This document shows positions 8,887 through 17,439 of a DNA stretch of 64,000 nucleotides, in pieces; the first letter of the stretch is position 1, and every line of letters begins with the position of its first letter. The stretch covers positions 1-64,000 of the forward strand of contig JAJPHG010000021.1 of assembly GCA_021325375.1 (NCBI GenBank), in the 5' to 3' direction. The stretch is from Alphaproteobacteria bacterium. Lineage in GTDB: Bacteria; Pseudomonadota; Alphaproteobacteria; Micropepsales; Micropepsaceae. The position numbers and the translations under genes were made by a program. Below the pieces are notes generated by a model. The model ran no database searches and was not told the origin of the DNA. It saw nothing but the letters and a program-made list of their open reading frames with translations.

Positions 8887-9414
8887 TCATGGGTGCGTCA
8901 GCTTGGGCATGGTCCTTTGCGGCGGCGGCCGTCCGGACTCGGCCTTTGGAACCGTCAACCGTTCCGCGCCCGACGGTCCTGCCAAATCAACGCCGGACTC
9001 CACGATGGCCTTGACCTGCCGCCCCGCGAAGGTGTCGCCGGGATGGAGCGTTACTACCTGTTTGGTGGAGCGTTGCTCAACAAGGGCGAACCCCGTGTCT
9101 TTCGACGTCACGACACCCACCAGGCGGAACTCCGACAGCGCGGGCACGGCCGGCGTGCTCCCGGTTTGCACCGGCGACACCGGATCCTTGGCCCTGAGCG
9201 GGTTGAACAGCGGCTTTTCGAAGACGACCCTGTACATCCCGACACTGGCGCCCGCAGGCGCGAGACGGGCGGAAAATTTCGGCAGGTCCGGCGCGTCGGC
9301 GTGTGGAAGGAAAAGGACGGAAGGCACGATCGCCGTCGCAAGCACCGCGACGCCCGCGGCCGCGATGCCGCCGAGAGCCCAAGTCAGAGGTGGTTGATCG
9401 GCGAAGCCCATCAT
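8887..9414 (-). CDS. gspC: Type II secretion system protein GspC (inner-membrane HR domain protein)
   Basis: 175 residues. One membrane span at about 12-36 follows a short cytoplasmic start. The periplasmic part has the homology-region pattern: FEKPLFNPLR, then FRLVGVVTSKDTGFALVE and VVTLHPGDTFAGRQVKAI. GspC links the inner-membrane platform to the N0 domain of the secretin GspD. There is no obvious PDZ domain, so this is a short version that also resembles the PilP type. Its start overlaps the end of gspM by four bases, and gspD follows directly. Confidence 0.8.
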   Translation of the reverse strand: MMGFADQPPLTWALGGIAAAGVAVLATAIVPSVLFLPHADAPDLPKFSARLAPAGASVGMYRVVFEKPLFNPLRAKDPVSPVQTGSTPAVPALSEFRLVGVVTSKDTGFALVEQRSTKQVVTLHPGDTFAGRQVKAIVESGVDLAGPSGAERLTVPKAESGRPPPQRTMPKLTHP

Positions 9415-9986
9415 TCTTCCTGGAGATATCCGAGGATGGTCATTTCGACCTGCAGCTCGTTCGGCGCGGTGAGCGCGGCTCCTGGCGGCGCGTCGCTCTT
9501 CACCGAGAGCGAGTCCACGAAAAGCAGCGGCTTTGCCTGGCGAAGGTCGTACAAGATGTGCGTCAACGCAGTAATGTCCGCGTGCAACGTGACGGTCGCG
9601 CGTAGTTCTTGAGGCTGACTTTCACCCAGGTCGCGGAACTCGACGTTGCAATGAAACTGCGCGGCTTTGTTCCTGCTTGCGATTGCGGTTATGGCGCTCT
9701 CCATGCGAACCGCGGCATCGGAAGATTGAGAGTGAATGTAGAACAATGGCGCACCGCCGACGGTGGAGCGCATTTCAGCGATCTTCCCGGCAAGCAAAGG
9801 TTCGTCGCCGATCGCCTGCCTGTCCGTCTCGCGTTCCGTCAACAGCCTCTCGACCGCTGCGTGATGGAGCGAGCGGTCGCGGACAAGGGCCACGCCGGCA
9901 AATGCCAGAAGCGCCACCGGCACAAGCGCGAGGGCGACCGCCGCGGCGCGGCTCTGCACCGGAGAAAGAGACAGATCAACGATCAT
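9411..9986 (-). CDS. gspM: Type II secretion system protein GspM
   Basis: 191 residues, with one N-terminal span (about 13-35) and a periplasmic ferredoxin-like domain. Residues 65-85 (LAGKIAEMRSTVGGAPLFY) and the end (ADITALTHILYDLRQAKPLLFVDSLSV) fit the GspM type II family, which pairs with GspL in the inner-membrane platform. The ATG overlaps the gspL stop and its own stop overlaps the gspC start, so the genes are translationally coupled. Confidence 0.8.
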   Translation of the reverse strand: MIVDLSLSPVQSRAAAVALALVPVALLAFAGVALVRDRSLHHAAVERLLTERETDRQAIGDEPLLAGKIAEMRSTVGGAPLFYIHSQSSDAAVRMESAITAIASRNKAAQFHCNVEFRDLGESQPQELRATVTLHADITALTHILYDLRQAKPLLFVDSLSVKSDAPPGAALTAPNELQVEMTILGYLQEE

Positions 9987-11029
9987 CGGCGCCTCGTCAG
10001 AAGCATTTCGGCTCTGAACGTCTCGTCGCCGCCCGGCTGCGTCACAGTGACCTCATGAAAATAGGCCGTCTTGCCCAGTAGGTCCCGGATTTGCGCCGGC
10101 TCGGCGCCGGTCCCGGTCACGCGAAGCTTTCCTTCATCGAGGTCGAACGACGAAATCTGCACGTCGGACGGCAGTACGATGCTCAACACCCGCAAGGCGT
10201 CCAGGGCGTCGGGTCCTGCGAGACGTGCGGACGCCGCGTTGAATGGGCGCTGAAGCCGCAACAGCTCCGAGCCCAAAGCCTTTGCATGCCCCGCCGGTCC
10301 CCTGAGCGACGCGAGATCCGCCGACAGCGAGGCGAGCTCGGCCTGCCGCGACATCGGAATCGCGAAGATGGCAATCAACCACGCAAGTACCGCGACGCCG
10401 CCGAGCAACAGCTGAATGCGCTCGTTCGCCGTGCGTATTCGCGTCGCCGGCCGGAATTGCAACGGGCAGCCCGCTATCCGAAACGCCCTGACATGGATGC
10501 CGAGGGCGGCCAGCCTGGTCTCGAAGCGCTCGAGCGTTTCTTTCGGAACGATTCCGACCTCGACATCGATCTGCCCGCCCTCGGCCGGCCCGACGATCCT
10601 GGCATCGTAGGAGACGTCGCCGGCGCGGAACGGAGAGAGACGGCCGAGCGACAACCCGACCACGGCAAGGAGCTTGCGCTCCGCCGCCGCGGGAAGCCGG
10701 GTCCGGCGCAGCAGGCCGCAAGATGCGGGCAGCTCGGCATCGAGCCGATTGGCGAGGCACGCGGCGTCGACCCTGCGGATGCGTTGATGGAGCACATCGC
10801 TGGGCTCGGACATGTCGAGCGTCAGGATTTCCTGTTCCGAGCCGGATTTCGAAACCTGCCAGACATCCCCCTCAAGACGGATCGTCCGGCGTGCGAAAGA
10901 GGAATCGGCGATGCGGCGAAAGCGTTCGGGAACGAGCGAGCCCAGCTCCTTCCGCCACCAGCTCAAGAAATCGACGGCGAGCTCGCGTACCTCTTTCAGA
11001 CCGATGGAAGCATTGAGATCGACCTTCAT
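9983..11029 (-). CDS. gspL: Type II secretion system protein GspL (PilM/PilN-like)
   Basis: 348 residues. The cytoplasmic N-terminal part (about 1-200) is the divergent actin-like domain that in this family binds the ATPase GspE. A membrane span lies near 204-224 (LLLGGVAVLAWLIAIFAIPM). The periplasmic part is PilN/fimbrial-assembly-like, with LRVLSIVLPSDVQISSFDLDEGKLRVTGTG and a final GGDETFRAEMLLTRRR. It starts three bases after gspJ and overlaps gspM by four bases. The cytoplasmic domain is shorter than in classical GspL, as is common in alphaproteobacterial systems. Confidence 0.8.
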   Translation of the reverse strand: MKVDLNASIGLKEVRELAVDFLSWWRKELGSLVPERFRRIADSSFARRTIRLEGDVWQVSKSGSEQEILTLDMSEPSDVLHQRIRRVDAACLANRLDAELPASCGLLRRTRLPAAAERKLLAVVGLSLGRLSPFRAGDVSYDARIVGPAEGGQIDVEVGIVPKETLERFETRLAALGIHVRAFRIAGCPLQFRPATRIRTANERIQLLLGGVAVLAWLIAIFAIPMSRQAELASLSADLASLRGPAGHAKALGSELLRLQRPFNAASARLAGPDALDALRVLSIVLPSDVQISSFDLDEGKLRVTGTGAEPAQIRDLLGKTAYFHEVTVTQPGGDETFRAEMLLTRRR

Positions 11030-11032
11030 GGC

Positions 11033-11671
11033 TCAGGACCTTCTGCAGGTCATCGAAATGGGATCGAAGCTGCAGGCGGCATCTTGCGCGATCGGGAGAT
11101 GGGCCACAAACGACGGCCAGCCGCGCCAATCGCCCTCTCGCTTGCGCTCGAGGCGGACGGCGTCCGGAAGCCGGTCCCGGTCGCGCCAGACCGCCAGCCA
11201 TACCGGCAGTTTCTCCGACGCGTCGAGATAGTCGAAGCGCACCTCGCCCAGATCGCGCGCGAGAACGACGCGTGCCGACTTGCGGGGATCGATCGACGAC
11301 GCCTCGCTCAAGATCAGTTCGGTGCCGTCGCCCCCTTTCGTGAGCGCGAGCTCCACGCGCGCAACGCCCGAAGGATAAAATGCCGGCGGCGCTTCGCCAT
11401 AAAACATCACCCTGTCCGGAGCGCCGTCGAATTCGACGAATCCGTCCTTTTGCCGCGGGATGGCGGCGGCCAATGTGGCGCGCAGAATCTGCTGGGCAAC
11501 GCTCGCATCGCGAACCGCGCTCATCTGCCGTTCGGATCCGTTCCAGATCAGCGACGCGTATTGCAGGCCGCCCGTCACGGCCGCGGCGATAAGGCCGGCC
11601 AGCGACAGTACGACGAGAAGCTCGACCAGCGTATAACCGCCTTCCTCGACCGCGTTCGACGTCTCGCTCAT
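11033..11671 (-). CDS. gspJ: Type II secretion system minor pseudopilin GspJ
   Basis: 212 residues from ATG 11671, which overlaps the gspI stop (ATGA). The prepilin motif GGYTLVELLVVLSLAGLI at about 11-28 has the expected Gly before the cleavage point and Glu at +5. The body (QQILRATLAAAIPRQKD, RVMFYGEAPP, RVELALT) fits GspJ, which sits with GspI and GspK at the tip of the pseudopilus. A longer upstream in-frame reading exists but overlaps gspI, and the prepilin leader fixes this start. Confidence 0.88.
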   Translation of the reverse strand: MSETSNAVEEGGYTLVELLVVLSLAGLIAAAVTGGLQYASLIWNGSERQMSAVRDASVAQQILRATLAAAIPRQKDGFVEFDGAPDRVMFYGEAPPAFYPSGVARVELALTKGGDGTELILSEASSIDPRKSARVVLARDLGEVRFDYLDASEKLPVWLAVWRDRDRLPDAVRLERKREGDWRGWPSFVAHLPIAQDAACSFDPISMTCRRS

Positions 11672-12057
11672 CGCGGCACCGTGCCCAGATGCCGCGTGGC
11701 GACGACGAGCGAACTGACGCCGGTGCCTTGCGGCCAGCTCAAGGTGAGTTTTACGTCCTGAAGGCGCAACGCGGAGGCGCCGGCCGCCGAGGCCGGCAAG
11801 TCCCGGGTTTCGATGCGCCACGACACGTCGCTTCCGGAGAAGATGCCGTTCTGCGATTTCGGCAGGGGATCGCGCGACGCCGCGATCTGATCGAGCCGGG
11901 ACTGCGCGAGCAGTGCCGCCACCCTCCTGTGCGTGCCGCTCTCGATCAGACGCGCCGCGGTCCCGGCCGCGACATAGAGCGCGGCGAGCACGGTGGCCAG
12001 GATGGCGAATGCGATTAGGGTCTCGAGCAAGGTGTAACCCTCTTCGGAACGGTTCAC
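11668..12057 (-). CDS. gspI: Type II secretion system minor pseudopilin GspI
   Basis: 129 residues with the class III leader EEGYTLLETLIAFAILATVL close to the N-terminus and the GspI-like segment ALLAQSRLDQIAA. It forms the pseudopilus tip complex with GspJ and GspK. It overlaps both neighbours by four bases (gspH upstream, gspJ downstream), so the three minor pseudopilins are translated as a coupled block. Confidence 0.87.
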   Translation of the reverse strand: MNRSEEGYTLLETLIAFAILATVLAALYVAAGTAARLIESGTHRRVAALLAQSRLDQIAASRDPLPKSQNGIFSGSDVSWRIETRDLPASAAGASALRLQDVKLTLSWPQGTGVSSLVVATRHLGTVPR

Positions 12058-12449
12058 GGCACGTCTCCGAAACGCACCTCGCCCGTCATCCAGGCGATTT
12101 CGAGATCCAGGCTCCGGCCGTGCTCGCTCAGGCGAAGAGAGCCGCCGCCGCTCGTGCCGTCGGCAAAGTAGATCAGCGGCGCGCCGTCCTTGAGGATCAC
12201 GGCGGCATCGCGCGGAAGCTTGAGACGCAGGGATGCGTCGTCGAGCACGATCGTCGACTGGCGCGAGCGCGCCTCTTGCTGGAAGCCGCGCAGAGATAGC
12301 GCCAGGGCGCGGGCGTCGGCGCGCAGCCGCGCGGCTTCGACCGCTCTCACGCTCAATGGAACCGCGAGAACGCCCACGATGCCCATGATCGCCAGGACCA
12401 CCAGCAGCTCGAGGAGCGTGAAGCCGGTTTCGAGTGCTCCCTTCCTCAT
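12054..12449 (-). CDS. gspH: Type II secretion system minor pseudopilin GspH
   Basis: 131 residues. The leader TGFTLLELLVVLAIMGIVG carries the conserved cleavage Gly and Glu at +5. The C-terminal part GGSLRLSEHGRSLDLEIAW with TGEVR is typical of GspH and unlike GspG, whose calcium-binding loop is missing. The ATG overlaps the gspF stop. This matters because no separate gspG is present in the operon. Confidence 0.85.
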   Translation of the reverse strand: MRKGALETGFTLLELLVVLAIMGIVGVLAVPLSVRAVEAARLRADARALALSLRGFQQEARSRQSTIVLDDASLRLKLPRDAAVILKDGAPLIYFADGTSGGGSLRLSEHGRSLDLEIAWMTGEVRFGDVP

Positions 12450-13657
12450 CGCGCGAGCTCGTTCACGGCAAGAATGCCGCTCACCACGCCGGCCATGATC
12501 GCGGCGACAAGACCACCGAGCAGAAGCGTGGCAAATGGAGCAATCAGGGACGTCAACCGTTCGAGCCGCGTTTCCACTTCATGGTCCATGATGGCGGCGA
12601 CCTCGCCCATCATCGCGCCGAGACGGCCGGTTTCCTCGCCGACGGCCGCGAACTCGATCACCAGAGGCGGCAGGACATCGGCGTCGGCCAGGGCATTCCT
12701 CAGCCTCTCGCCCTCGGATACTCGCGCTTGAACCTGCGCGATGCGCGTCCGGAACCAGCTATTGGCCGATCCGTCGCGCGCGGCCGCCAGGGCGCGCTCC
12801 AGCGACAACCCGCCGTCGAGCAAGGTCTGCAGATTGCGCGTAAATCGCGCCGCTTCGTATTTTCCCGGCAGGCCGATCGTCAATCGGGAGCGCAGGGCGA
12901 AGCGGTCGATCGCCAGACGCGTATCCTGGCGTCGGAACGCCGAGACGACGGCCACGGCTGCCGCCAATCCCATCAGCAGGAGCAGCCAGCCGAACGTGTC
13001 GATGAACCTTTCGATCGTCAGCAGCAACCGCGCGGCGAGCGGAAGCGACGCCCCCGCTTCCTCGAACATCGGCGTCAGGGTCGGCAGCACTGATGTAAAG
13101 ACGATCCAGAGCACGACACTCATCGCCACGACCAGTACCGCCGGATAGGTAAGGCTGGAGATCACCCTGTCGCGCAACGCTTTCGCGCGGGAAAGGTTGG
13201 CCGCGAGCTGCGTGACGATATCGGCAAGCCGCCCGCTCGCCTCGCCCGCGGCCATCAATCGCGCGACGTGCGGAGGCGCTTCGCGCACGAGCGACCCGAA
13301 AGCCTGCGAGAGAGGCTCGCCGCCGCGCACCCGGTCCAGGATCTGCCCGAGCCTCATGCCCTGACGGTCGTTGGGCGCGACGTTGCGCAGCGTCGCCAGC
13401 GCCCGCTCGACCGACATTCCAGCGCGCAGCAGAACGCCCAACTCGTGCAGTACCGACAGATAGTCGAAGGAGGCGAGGCCCAAAGCAGAGGCGACCCCTT
13501 CGAGCACGCCACGCTTGTCGCTCATCAGGCGCAGAGAAACCGGCGTCTGTCCGCCCGCGACGAGCTGCTCCAGCGCCGCGCCTTGGCTGGTCGCCTCCAA
13601 CGAGCCGCGCAGCGTCGCTCCCGACGGGCCGATAGCCTCAAACGAATAGCGGGGCAT
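12446..13657 (-). CDS. gspF: Type II secretion system inner-membrane platform protein GspF
   Basis: 403 residues from ATG 13657, preceded by AAGGAAAG at good spacing; an upstream in-frame start would overlap the gspE stop. It contains the two GspF/PilC domains, with VLLRAGMSVERALATL and TLLDGGLSLERALAAARD, and membrane spans near 162-182, 212-233 and 370-395. GspF is the polytopic platform protein on which GspE acts. The N-terminal YSFEAIGPSGATLRGSLEA is characteristic. Confidence 0.93.
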   Translation of the reverse strand: MPRYSFEAIGPSGATLRGSLEATSQGAALEQLVAGGQTPVSLRLMSDKRGVLEGVASALGLASFDYLSVLHELGVLLRAGMSVERALATLRNVAPNDRQGMRLGQILDRVRGGEPLSQAFGSLVREAPPHVARLMAAGEASGRLADIVTQLAANLSRAKALRDRVISSLTYPAVLVVAMSVVLWIVFTSVLPTLTPMFEEAGASLPLAARLLLTIERFIDTFGWLLLLMGLAAAVAVVSAFRRQDTRLAIDRFALRSRLTIGLPGKYEAARFTRNLQTLLDGGLSLERALAAARDGSANSWFRTRIAQVQARVSEGERLRNALADADVLPPLVIEFAAVGEETGRLGAMMGEVAAIMDHEVETRLERLTSLIAPFATLLLGGLVAAIMAGVVSGILAVNELAR

Positions 13658-13680
13658 TGCGCTTTCCTTGCTCCCGATCG

Positions 13681-15378
13681 TCAACCGGTCAGATCGTGGG
13701 CCACTCTGAGCACTTCCTCGAAGCTCGTCACGCCGCTGAGAACGTTTTCGATACCGTTCTCATACAGCGGCTGCATGCCGGATGCGATGGCCTCGGTCTT
13801 GATGACGGCCGCGTCGGGCCGCCCGAAGATGGATCGGCGCACCGGCCCCTCAATCGCGAGCATCTCGGCGATGACGCTGCGCCCACGGTAGCCGGTGCCT
13901 CTGCATCCCGGGCACCCACCGGCCTCGTAGGCCTGGCTTGCTCCCGCGTAGCGCACCTGCAGCGCTTCCGGAACCTCGACCGGCTTGCGGCAGGATTTGC
14001 AGAGCATGCGCACCAGCCGCTGCGCCACGACGCCCGTCAGCGTCGAGGCGATCAGATAGTCTTCCACGCCCATGTCCAGCAACCGCGCCACCGCGGAGGC
14101 CGCGTCGTTGGTGTGCAGGGTGGACAGGACGAGATGGCCCGTGAGCGCGGCCTGCGTCGCGATGCGCGCAGTCTCCGCGTCGCGGATTTCGCCGACCATG
14201 ATGACGTCCGGGTCATGCCTGAGCATGGAGCGCAGAGCACGCGCGAAATCGAGGCCGATCTCGGGCTTGACCTGGATCTGGTTCAGACCTTCGATCTTGA
14301 ACTCCACCGGATCCTCGACCGTGATGATCTTGCGCTTGGCGTCGTTGAGCCTGTCGAGGGCCGCATAGAGCGTCGTCGACTTGCCGGAGCCGGTCGGCCC
14401 CGTGACCAGGATCAAGCCGTTCGGCCGCTCCAGAAGCTTTGAAAGCCGCGAATGAATGAGACCGGAGAATCCGAGCTCGCCGAGATTCAGCCGCACCGCT
14501 CCCTGATCGAGGATTCGGATCGTCACCGACTCGCCGAAGATGGTCGGAGCCGTCGCCACGCGCAGATCGATCTCACGGCCGCGAACGTTCATCTTTATGG
14601 AACCGTCCTGCGGCAGCCGCCGCTCCGCGATGTCCAGCCGCGCGAGGATCTTGATGCGCGAGACGATGGCCGCTGCCGACGAAAGCGGCGCGGGATCTTC
14701 CTCGCTCAGCATTCCGTCCACGCGACTGCGCACCCGCAGCTGCCGTTCCCACGGCTCGATGTGGATGTCCGATGCTCCCGCATCGACCGCGCGCGCGATA
14801 AGCCGCTCCACGAAACGGATGATCGGCGCTTCGCCCGCGCTTTCGCGAAGCCGCGCGATATCCAAATCCGTGACGTCGACCGCAGCGGCAAGCTCGGGAT
14901 CGCGATCGGGCGCGCCCTGCTCCGCGTAATGCTTCAGGATCGCATCGTCGATCGCGCTCGCGGCGCCGACCGCGAAACGGACAGGCTTGGAGAACAGAAG
15001 CTCGAATGCCTGCGCGGTATGCGGGTTGGTCGGATCGGCCGCCGCCACCATGATCCGCTCGGGATCGTCGGCAAAGGGGAACGCGCGCGCTTCGCGAAGG
15101 AACGGCACGCTCAGACGCGGATCGAGGACCGCGGACTGCAGGATTTCATCCGCGCTGAGATGCCTCAGCTCGGCCGTGCCCGCGATCGTGAGCGCCAGTA
15201 TCTTTTCCTCGCACAGGCCGAGGCGGATGAGAATGTCCACAAGGCTGCCGCCGGTGCGGGCATACGCACGGCTCGCGCGATCAGCGCTCTCGGCAGTCAG
15301 CGCGCCGCTGGAGACGAGCGTGTCGAGCAGACGCTGCTCCAGAGTTTCCAGGCCCGTCGAATTTGCCATGACTGCCAT
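13681..15378 (-). CDS. gspE: Type II secretion system assembly ATPase GspE
   Basis: 565 residues from ATG 15378, which lies 11 bases after the gspK stop; an upstream in-frame ATG at 15429 would overlap gspK. It drives pseudopilus assembly. Visible motifs are the N-terminal GspE/PilB domain, Walker A GPTGSGKSTTLY, the Asp box with ITVEDPVE, Walker B VIMVGEIRD, the His box GHLVLSTLHTND, and a tetracysteine zinc module CKSC...CPGC. All key nucleotide-binding residues are present, so the motor looks functional. Confidence 0.95.
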   Translation of the reverse strand: MAVMANSTGLETLEQRLLDTLVSSGALTAESADRASRAYARTGGSLVDILIRLGLCEEKILALTIAGTAELRHLSADEILQSAVLDPRLSVPFLREARAFPFADDPERIMVAAADPTNPHTAQAFELLFSKPVRFAVGAASAIDDAILKHYAEQGAPDRDPELAAAVDVTDLDIARLRESAGEAPIIRFVERLIARAVDAGASDIHIEPWERQLRVRSRVDGMLSEEDPAPLSSAAAIVSRIKILARLDIAERRLPQDGSIKMNVRGREIDLRVATAPTIFGESVTIRILDQGAVRLNLGELGFSGLIHSRLSKLLERPNGLILVTGPTGSGKSTTLYAALDRLNDAKRKIITVEDPVEFKIEGLNQIQVKPEIGLDFARALRSMLRHDPDVIMVGEIRDAETARIATQAALTGHLVLSTLHTNDAASAVARLLDMGVEDYLIASTLTGVVAQRLVRMLCKSCRKPVEVPEALQVRYAGASQAYEAGGCPGCRGTGYRGRSVIAEMLAIEGPVRRSIFGRPDAAVIKTEAIASGMQPLYENGIENVLSGVTSFEEVLRVAHDLTG

Positions 15379-15389
15379 CCGCCGCGGCC

Positions 15390-16304
15390 TTACGAGCTCG
15401 ACAAAGGTGCTTGGGCGGCTCGGGTGCATGCTCTATCGCTGTCTTCCCGCGAAGGGATTGGAGATTGCCGTGACAGCAGCCAGACCGGTCTTTGCGAGTC
15501 GCCCGTAACGCGCACGATACTGCGCAGGGAATATATCGTACCTGCCGCCATCCCGCCTTTTGCCTTCGCGTCGAACTCATAGATCCCACCGGCAGCAACC
15601 GCGCGTCCGGCAACAACGGACTGCAGCGGCGCGCCGGTGCCCGCGTCCGGCGAAGCGGACGGCGCGACCACAGCACGGACTCGATCCGATGCGTGGGTCA
15701 GATCCACATCGGCTCGGCGCGTGTAAACGGTGACGTCCGGCGCAAGGCAGGTGACAAGATCGGGCGTCCCGTCCAGCAACAGGGAAAGCTCGGACACCGA
15801 GGCGAAGGGCCGATTGGCCGTGCCATAGGCCCGTCCCGCCATGAGATAATCCGCCGTTTCCGCGCCCAAGGGCCGCTTTTCGCTGTCGGCGTCACGCCAG
15901 TCCGCGATCTGATCGGCCAAGCGTGCCGCGCGATCCGCAGAAAATCCCGAAATGAGCAGCAGCGATCTCAAGCGGGGGACGTCAGCCGCATTGATGTCGA
16001 TCTTCGACGATTCCGGCCGCGCGGACACGGTGACCGGAATACCGCCTATCATGAATATCTCGGCGTGGTTCAATACCGGCGCCATCACGATTCCGGATTC
16101 CGCGATATCCCGCTCGGCGGTCGCGTCGGCGCCGTCCACGGCTGCCCGCAACTGAACGAGAGCGACATCCGTCTCGGCTTCATTGGCGTAGCGCCGTGCG
16201 CCATCGACCACCGCCGCCACGACCAGAGCAATGACCGCCAGTCCTATCAGGACAAGAAGGAGAGCAAATCCCTCTTCGTGAGCTCCAGCCTTCGACCGAC
16301 GCAC
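15390..16304 (-). CDS. gspK: Type II secretion system minor pseudopilin GspK
   Basis: 304 residues from GTG 16304, nine bases after a GGAGG site; a GTG at 16313 is in frame but abuts that site. The N-terminus is a pseudopilin-like helix (EEGFALLLVLIGLAVIALVVAAVV). The body has the GspK signatures SSKIDINAADVPRLRSLLLI and SAYLM-type segments (ADYLMAGRAYGTANRPFASVSEL). GspK lacks Glu at +5 in most species and caps the pseudopilus; here Leu/Leu occupies that area. It is the first gene of the operon. Confidence 0.87.
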   Translation of the reverse strand: MRRSKAGAHEEGFALLLVLIGLAVIALVVAAVVDGARRYANEAETDVALVQLRAAVDGADATAERDIAESGIVMAPVLNHAEIFMIGGIPVTVSARPESSKIDINAADVPRLRSLLLISGFSADRAARLADQIADWRDADSEKRPLGAETADYLMAGRAYGTANRPFASVSELSLLLDGTPDLVTCLAPDVTVYTRRADVDLTHASDRVRAVVAPSASPDAGTGAPLQSVVAGRAVAAGGIYEFDAKAKGGMAAGTIYSLRSIVRVTGDSQRPVWLLSRQSPIPSREDSDRACTRAAQAPLSSS

Positions 16305-16447
16305 CGCCCCCACCCTCCAACGCGCTCAGGATATGCCCTTCTGCGCGAGAAAAATAGTGCGGTCGCCGATGTGCGCCGACCTGGGAAGCCTAGTGGTCTC
16401 GACGCTTGTGCGACAAGAGCGGGAGGGCGAAGGCGGACCGGTTGCCG

Positions 16448-16474
16448 CGGTCGATACGCTGTCGCTATCGACCG
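16448..16474. promoter_or_regulatory. 9-bp inverted repeat in the region between gspK and the lipoprotein gene
   Basis: CGGTCGATA (16448-16456) and TATCGACCG (16466-16474) form a perfect inverted repeat separated by nine bases. It lies in the 269-base region from which the gsp operon and the divergent lipoprotein gene are read. No T-run follows, so a protein-binding site is more likely than a terminator. Otherwise I see nothing in 16305-16573. Confidence 0.25.
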
Positions 16475-16573
16475 GCTCGGCAAGCCCATCTCCGCCTCTC
16501 ACTCCGCCAGCACCGTAACGTGACAAACCCTGCACGGCACTCCAATATGGCGGTTCACAGACGGAGAGTTGAG

Positions 16574-16942
16574 ATGCGGGCCTTCCTCGTGACTGCGCTG
16601 ACCTTGACCCTGACCTTGGGGCTTTCAGCCTGCTCGGACTGGGACGGCAGCTTCTTCGGCGACAGCGACGCGGCGCATGAAGCGACGCCGGCGCCCATGG
16701 CCGAGGCGCCGGCCGCGCCGGCCCCCGTCGTGACCGCGCAGGCCCAGGAAGCGGCGCCCGCGCCGATGAGCGCGGCGCCCGCGAACACCGCGCCGCGCCC
16801 GTCGGGCGAGCGCTGCGCCAAGCTCGCCAAGCAGCGCGCCGGCGACGCCGCCTATCAGGGCGAGGACGAAGGCACCCAGCGCTCGGTCTACGACCGCACC
16901 TATGCCGGCTGCATGGACTGGGACGCCAAGCACGCGCTATAG
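16574..16942 (+). CDS. Small Pro/Ala-rich lipoprotein
   Basis: 122 residues from ATG 16574, with GGAG seven to ten bases upstream. The signal peptide ends in the lipobox LSAC (Cys20), so the product should be lipid-anchored. A low-complexity Ala/Pro linker (about 34-80) follows, then a small conserved-looking end with RCAKLAKQRAGDAAYQGEDE, ending GCMDWDAKHAL, and two Cys that could pair. Longer in-frame starts upstream would place the signal sequence internally. No family is recognised. It is convergent with the cyclophilin gene. Confidence 0.7.
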   Translation: MRAFLVTALTLTLTLGLSACSDWDGSFFGDSDAAHEATPAPMAEAPAAPAPVVTAQAQEAAPAPMSAAPANTAPRPSGERCAKLAKQRAGDAAYQGEDEGTQRSVYDRTYAGCMDWDAKHAL

Positions 16943-16950
16943 GCGCCGGC

Positions 16951-17427
16951 TCACGCCCCGTCCGCCTCGACGCGCATCTTGAGGATCTTGTCCGGGGCGC
17001 CGGAGATGGCGCCGTTGTTGTGATCGCCGCCCTTCTTGATGGCGTCGACGTGCTCCATGCCCTCGACGACCTCGCCCCACACCGAATACTGCCGGTCGAG
17101 ATACGGCGCGTCGTCGAAGCAGATGAAGAACTGGCTGTTGGCGCTGTGCGGGTCGGAGGTGCGCGCCGCCGAGACCGTGCCGCGTTTGTGCTTCTCGTTC
17201 GAGAACTCCGATTTCAGATCGGGAAGATCCGAGCCGCCCGAGCCCGTGCCGGTGGGATCGCCGGTCTGCGCCATGAAGCCCGGGATCACGCGGTGGAACA
17301 CGACGCCGTCGTAGAAGCCGCTATTGGCGAGTTCGGTGATGCGCGCGACGTGATTGGGCGCGAGATCGGGGCGCAGCCTGATGACGACGCGGCCGGATTT
17401 CAAATCCATGTTGAGCTTGCTGGCCAA
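16951..17427 (-). CDS. ppiB: Peptidyl-prolyl cis-trans isomerase, cyclophilin type
   Basis: 158 residues, no signal peptide, hence cytoplasmic. Core motifs are FYDGVVFHRVIPGFMAQTGD, with the catalytic Arg in FHRV, then SANSQFFICFDDAPYLD and YSVWGEVVEGM. It speeds proline isomerisation during protein folding. The order gyrA-coaD-cyclophilin is common in alphaproteobacteria; here a CPBP protease gene sits between coaD and this gene. Confidence 0.93.
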   Translation of the reverse strand: MASKLNMDLKSGRVVIRLRPDLAPNHVARITELANSGFYDGVVFHRVIPGFMAQTGDPTGTGSGGSDLPDLKSEFSNEKHKRGTVSAARTSDPHSANSQFFICFDDAPYLDRQYSVWGEVVEGMEHVDAIKKGGDHNNGAISGAPDKILKMRVEADGA

Positions 17428-17439
17428 GTTTCGTTCCTT

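Noticed and set aside
12054..12449. gspG identity for the first pseudopilin after gspF
   Set aside because: The C-terminal part (GGSLRLSEHGRSLDLEIAW) follows GspH, and the GspG calcium loop is missing.
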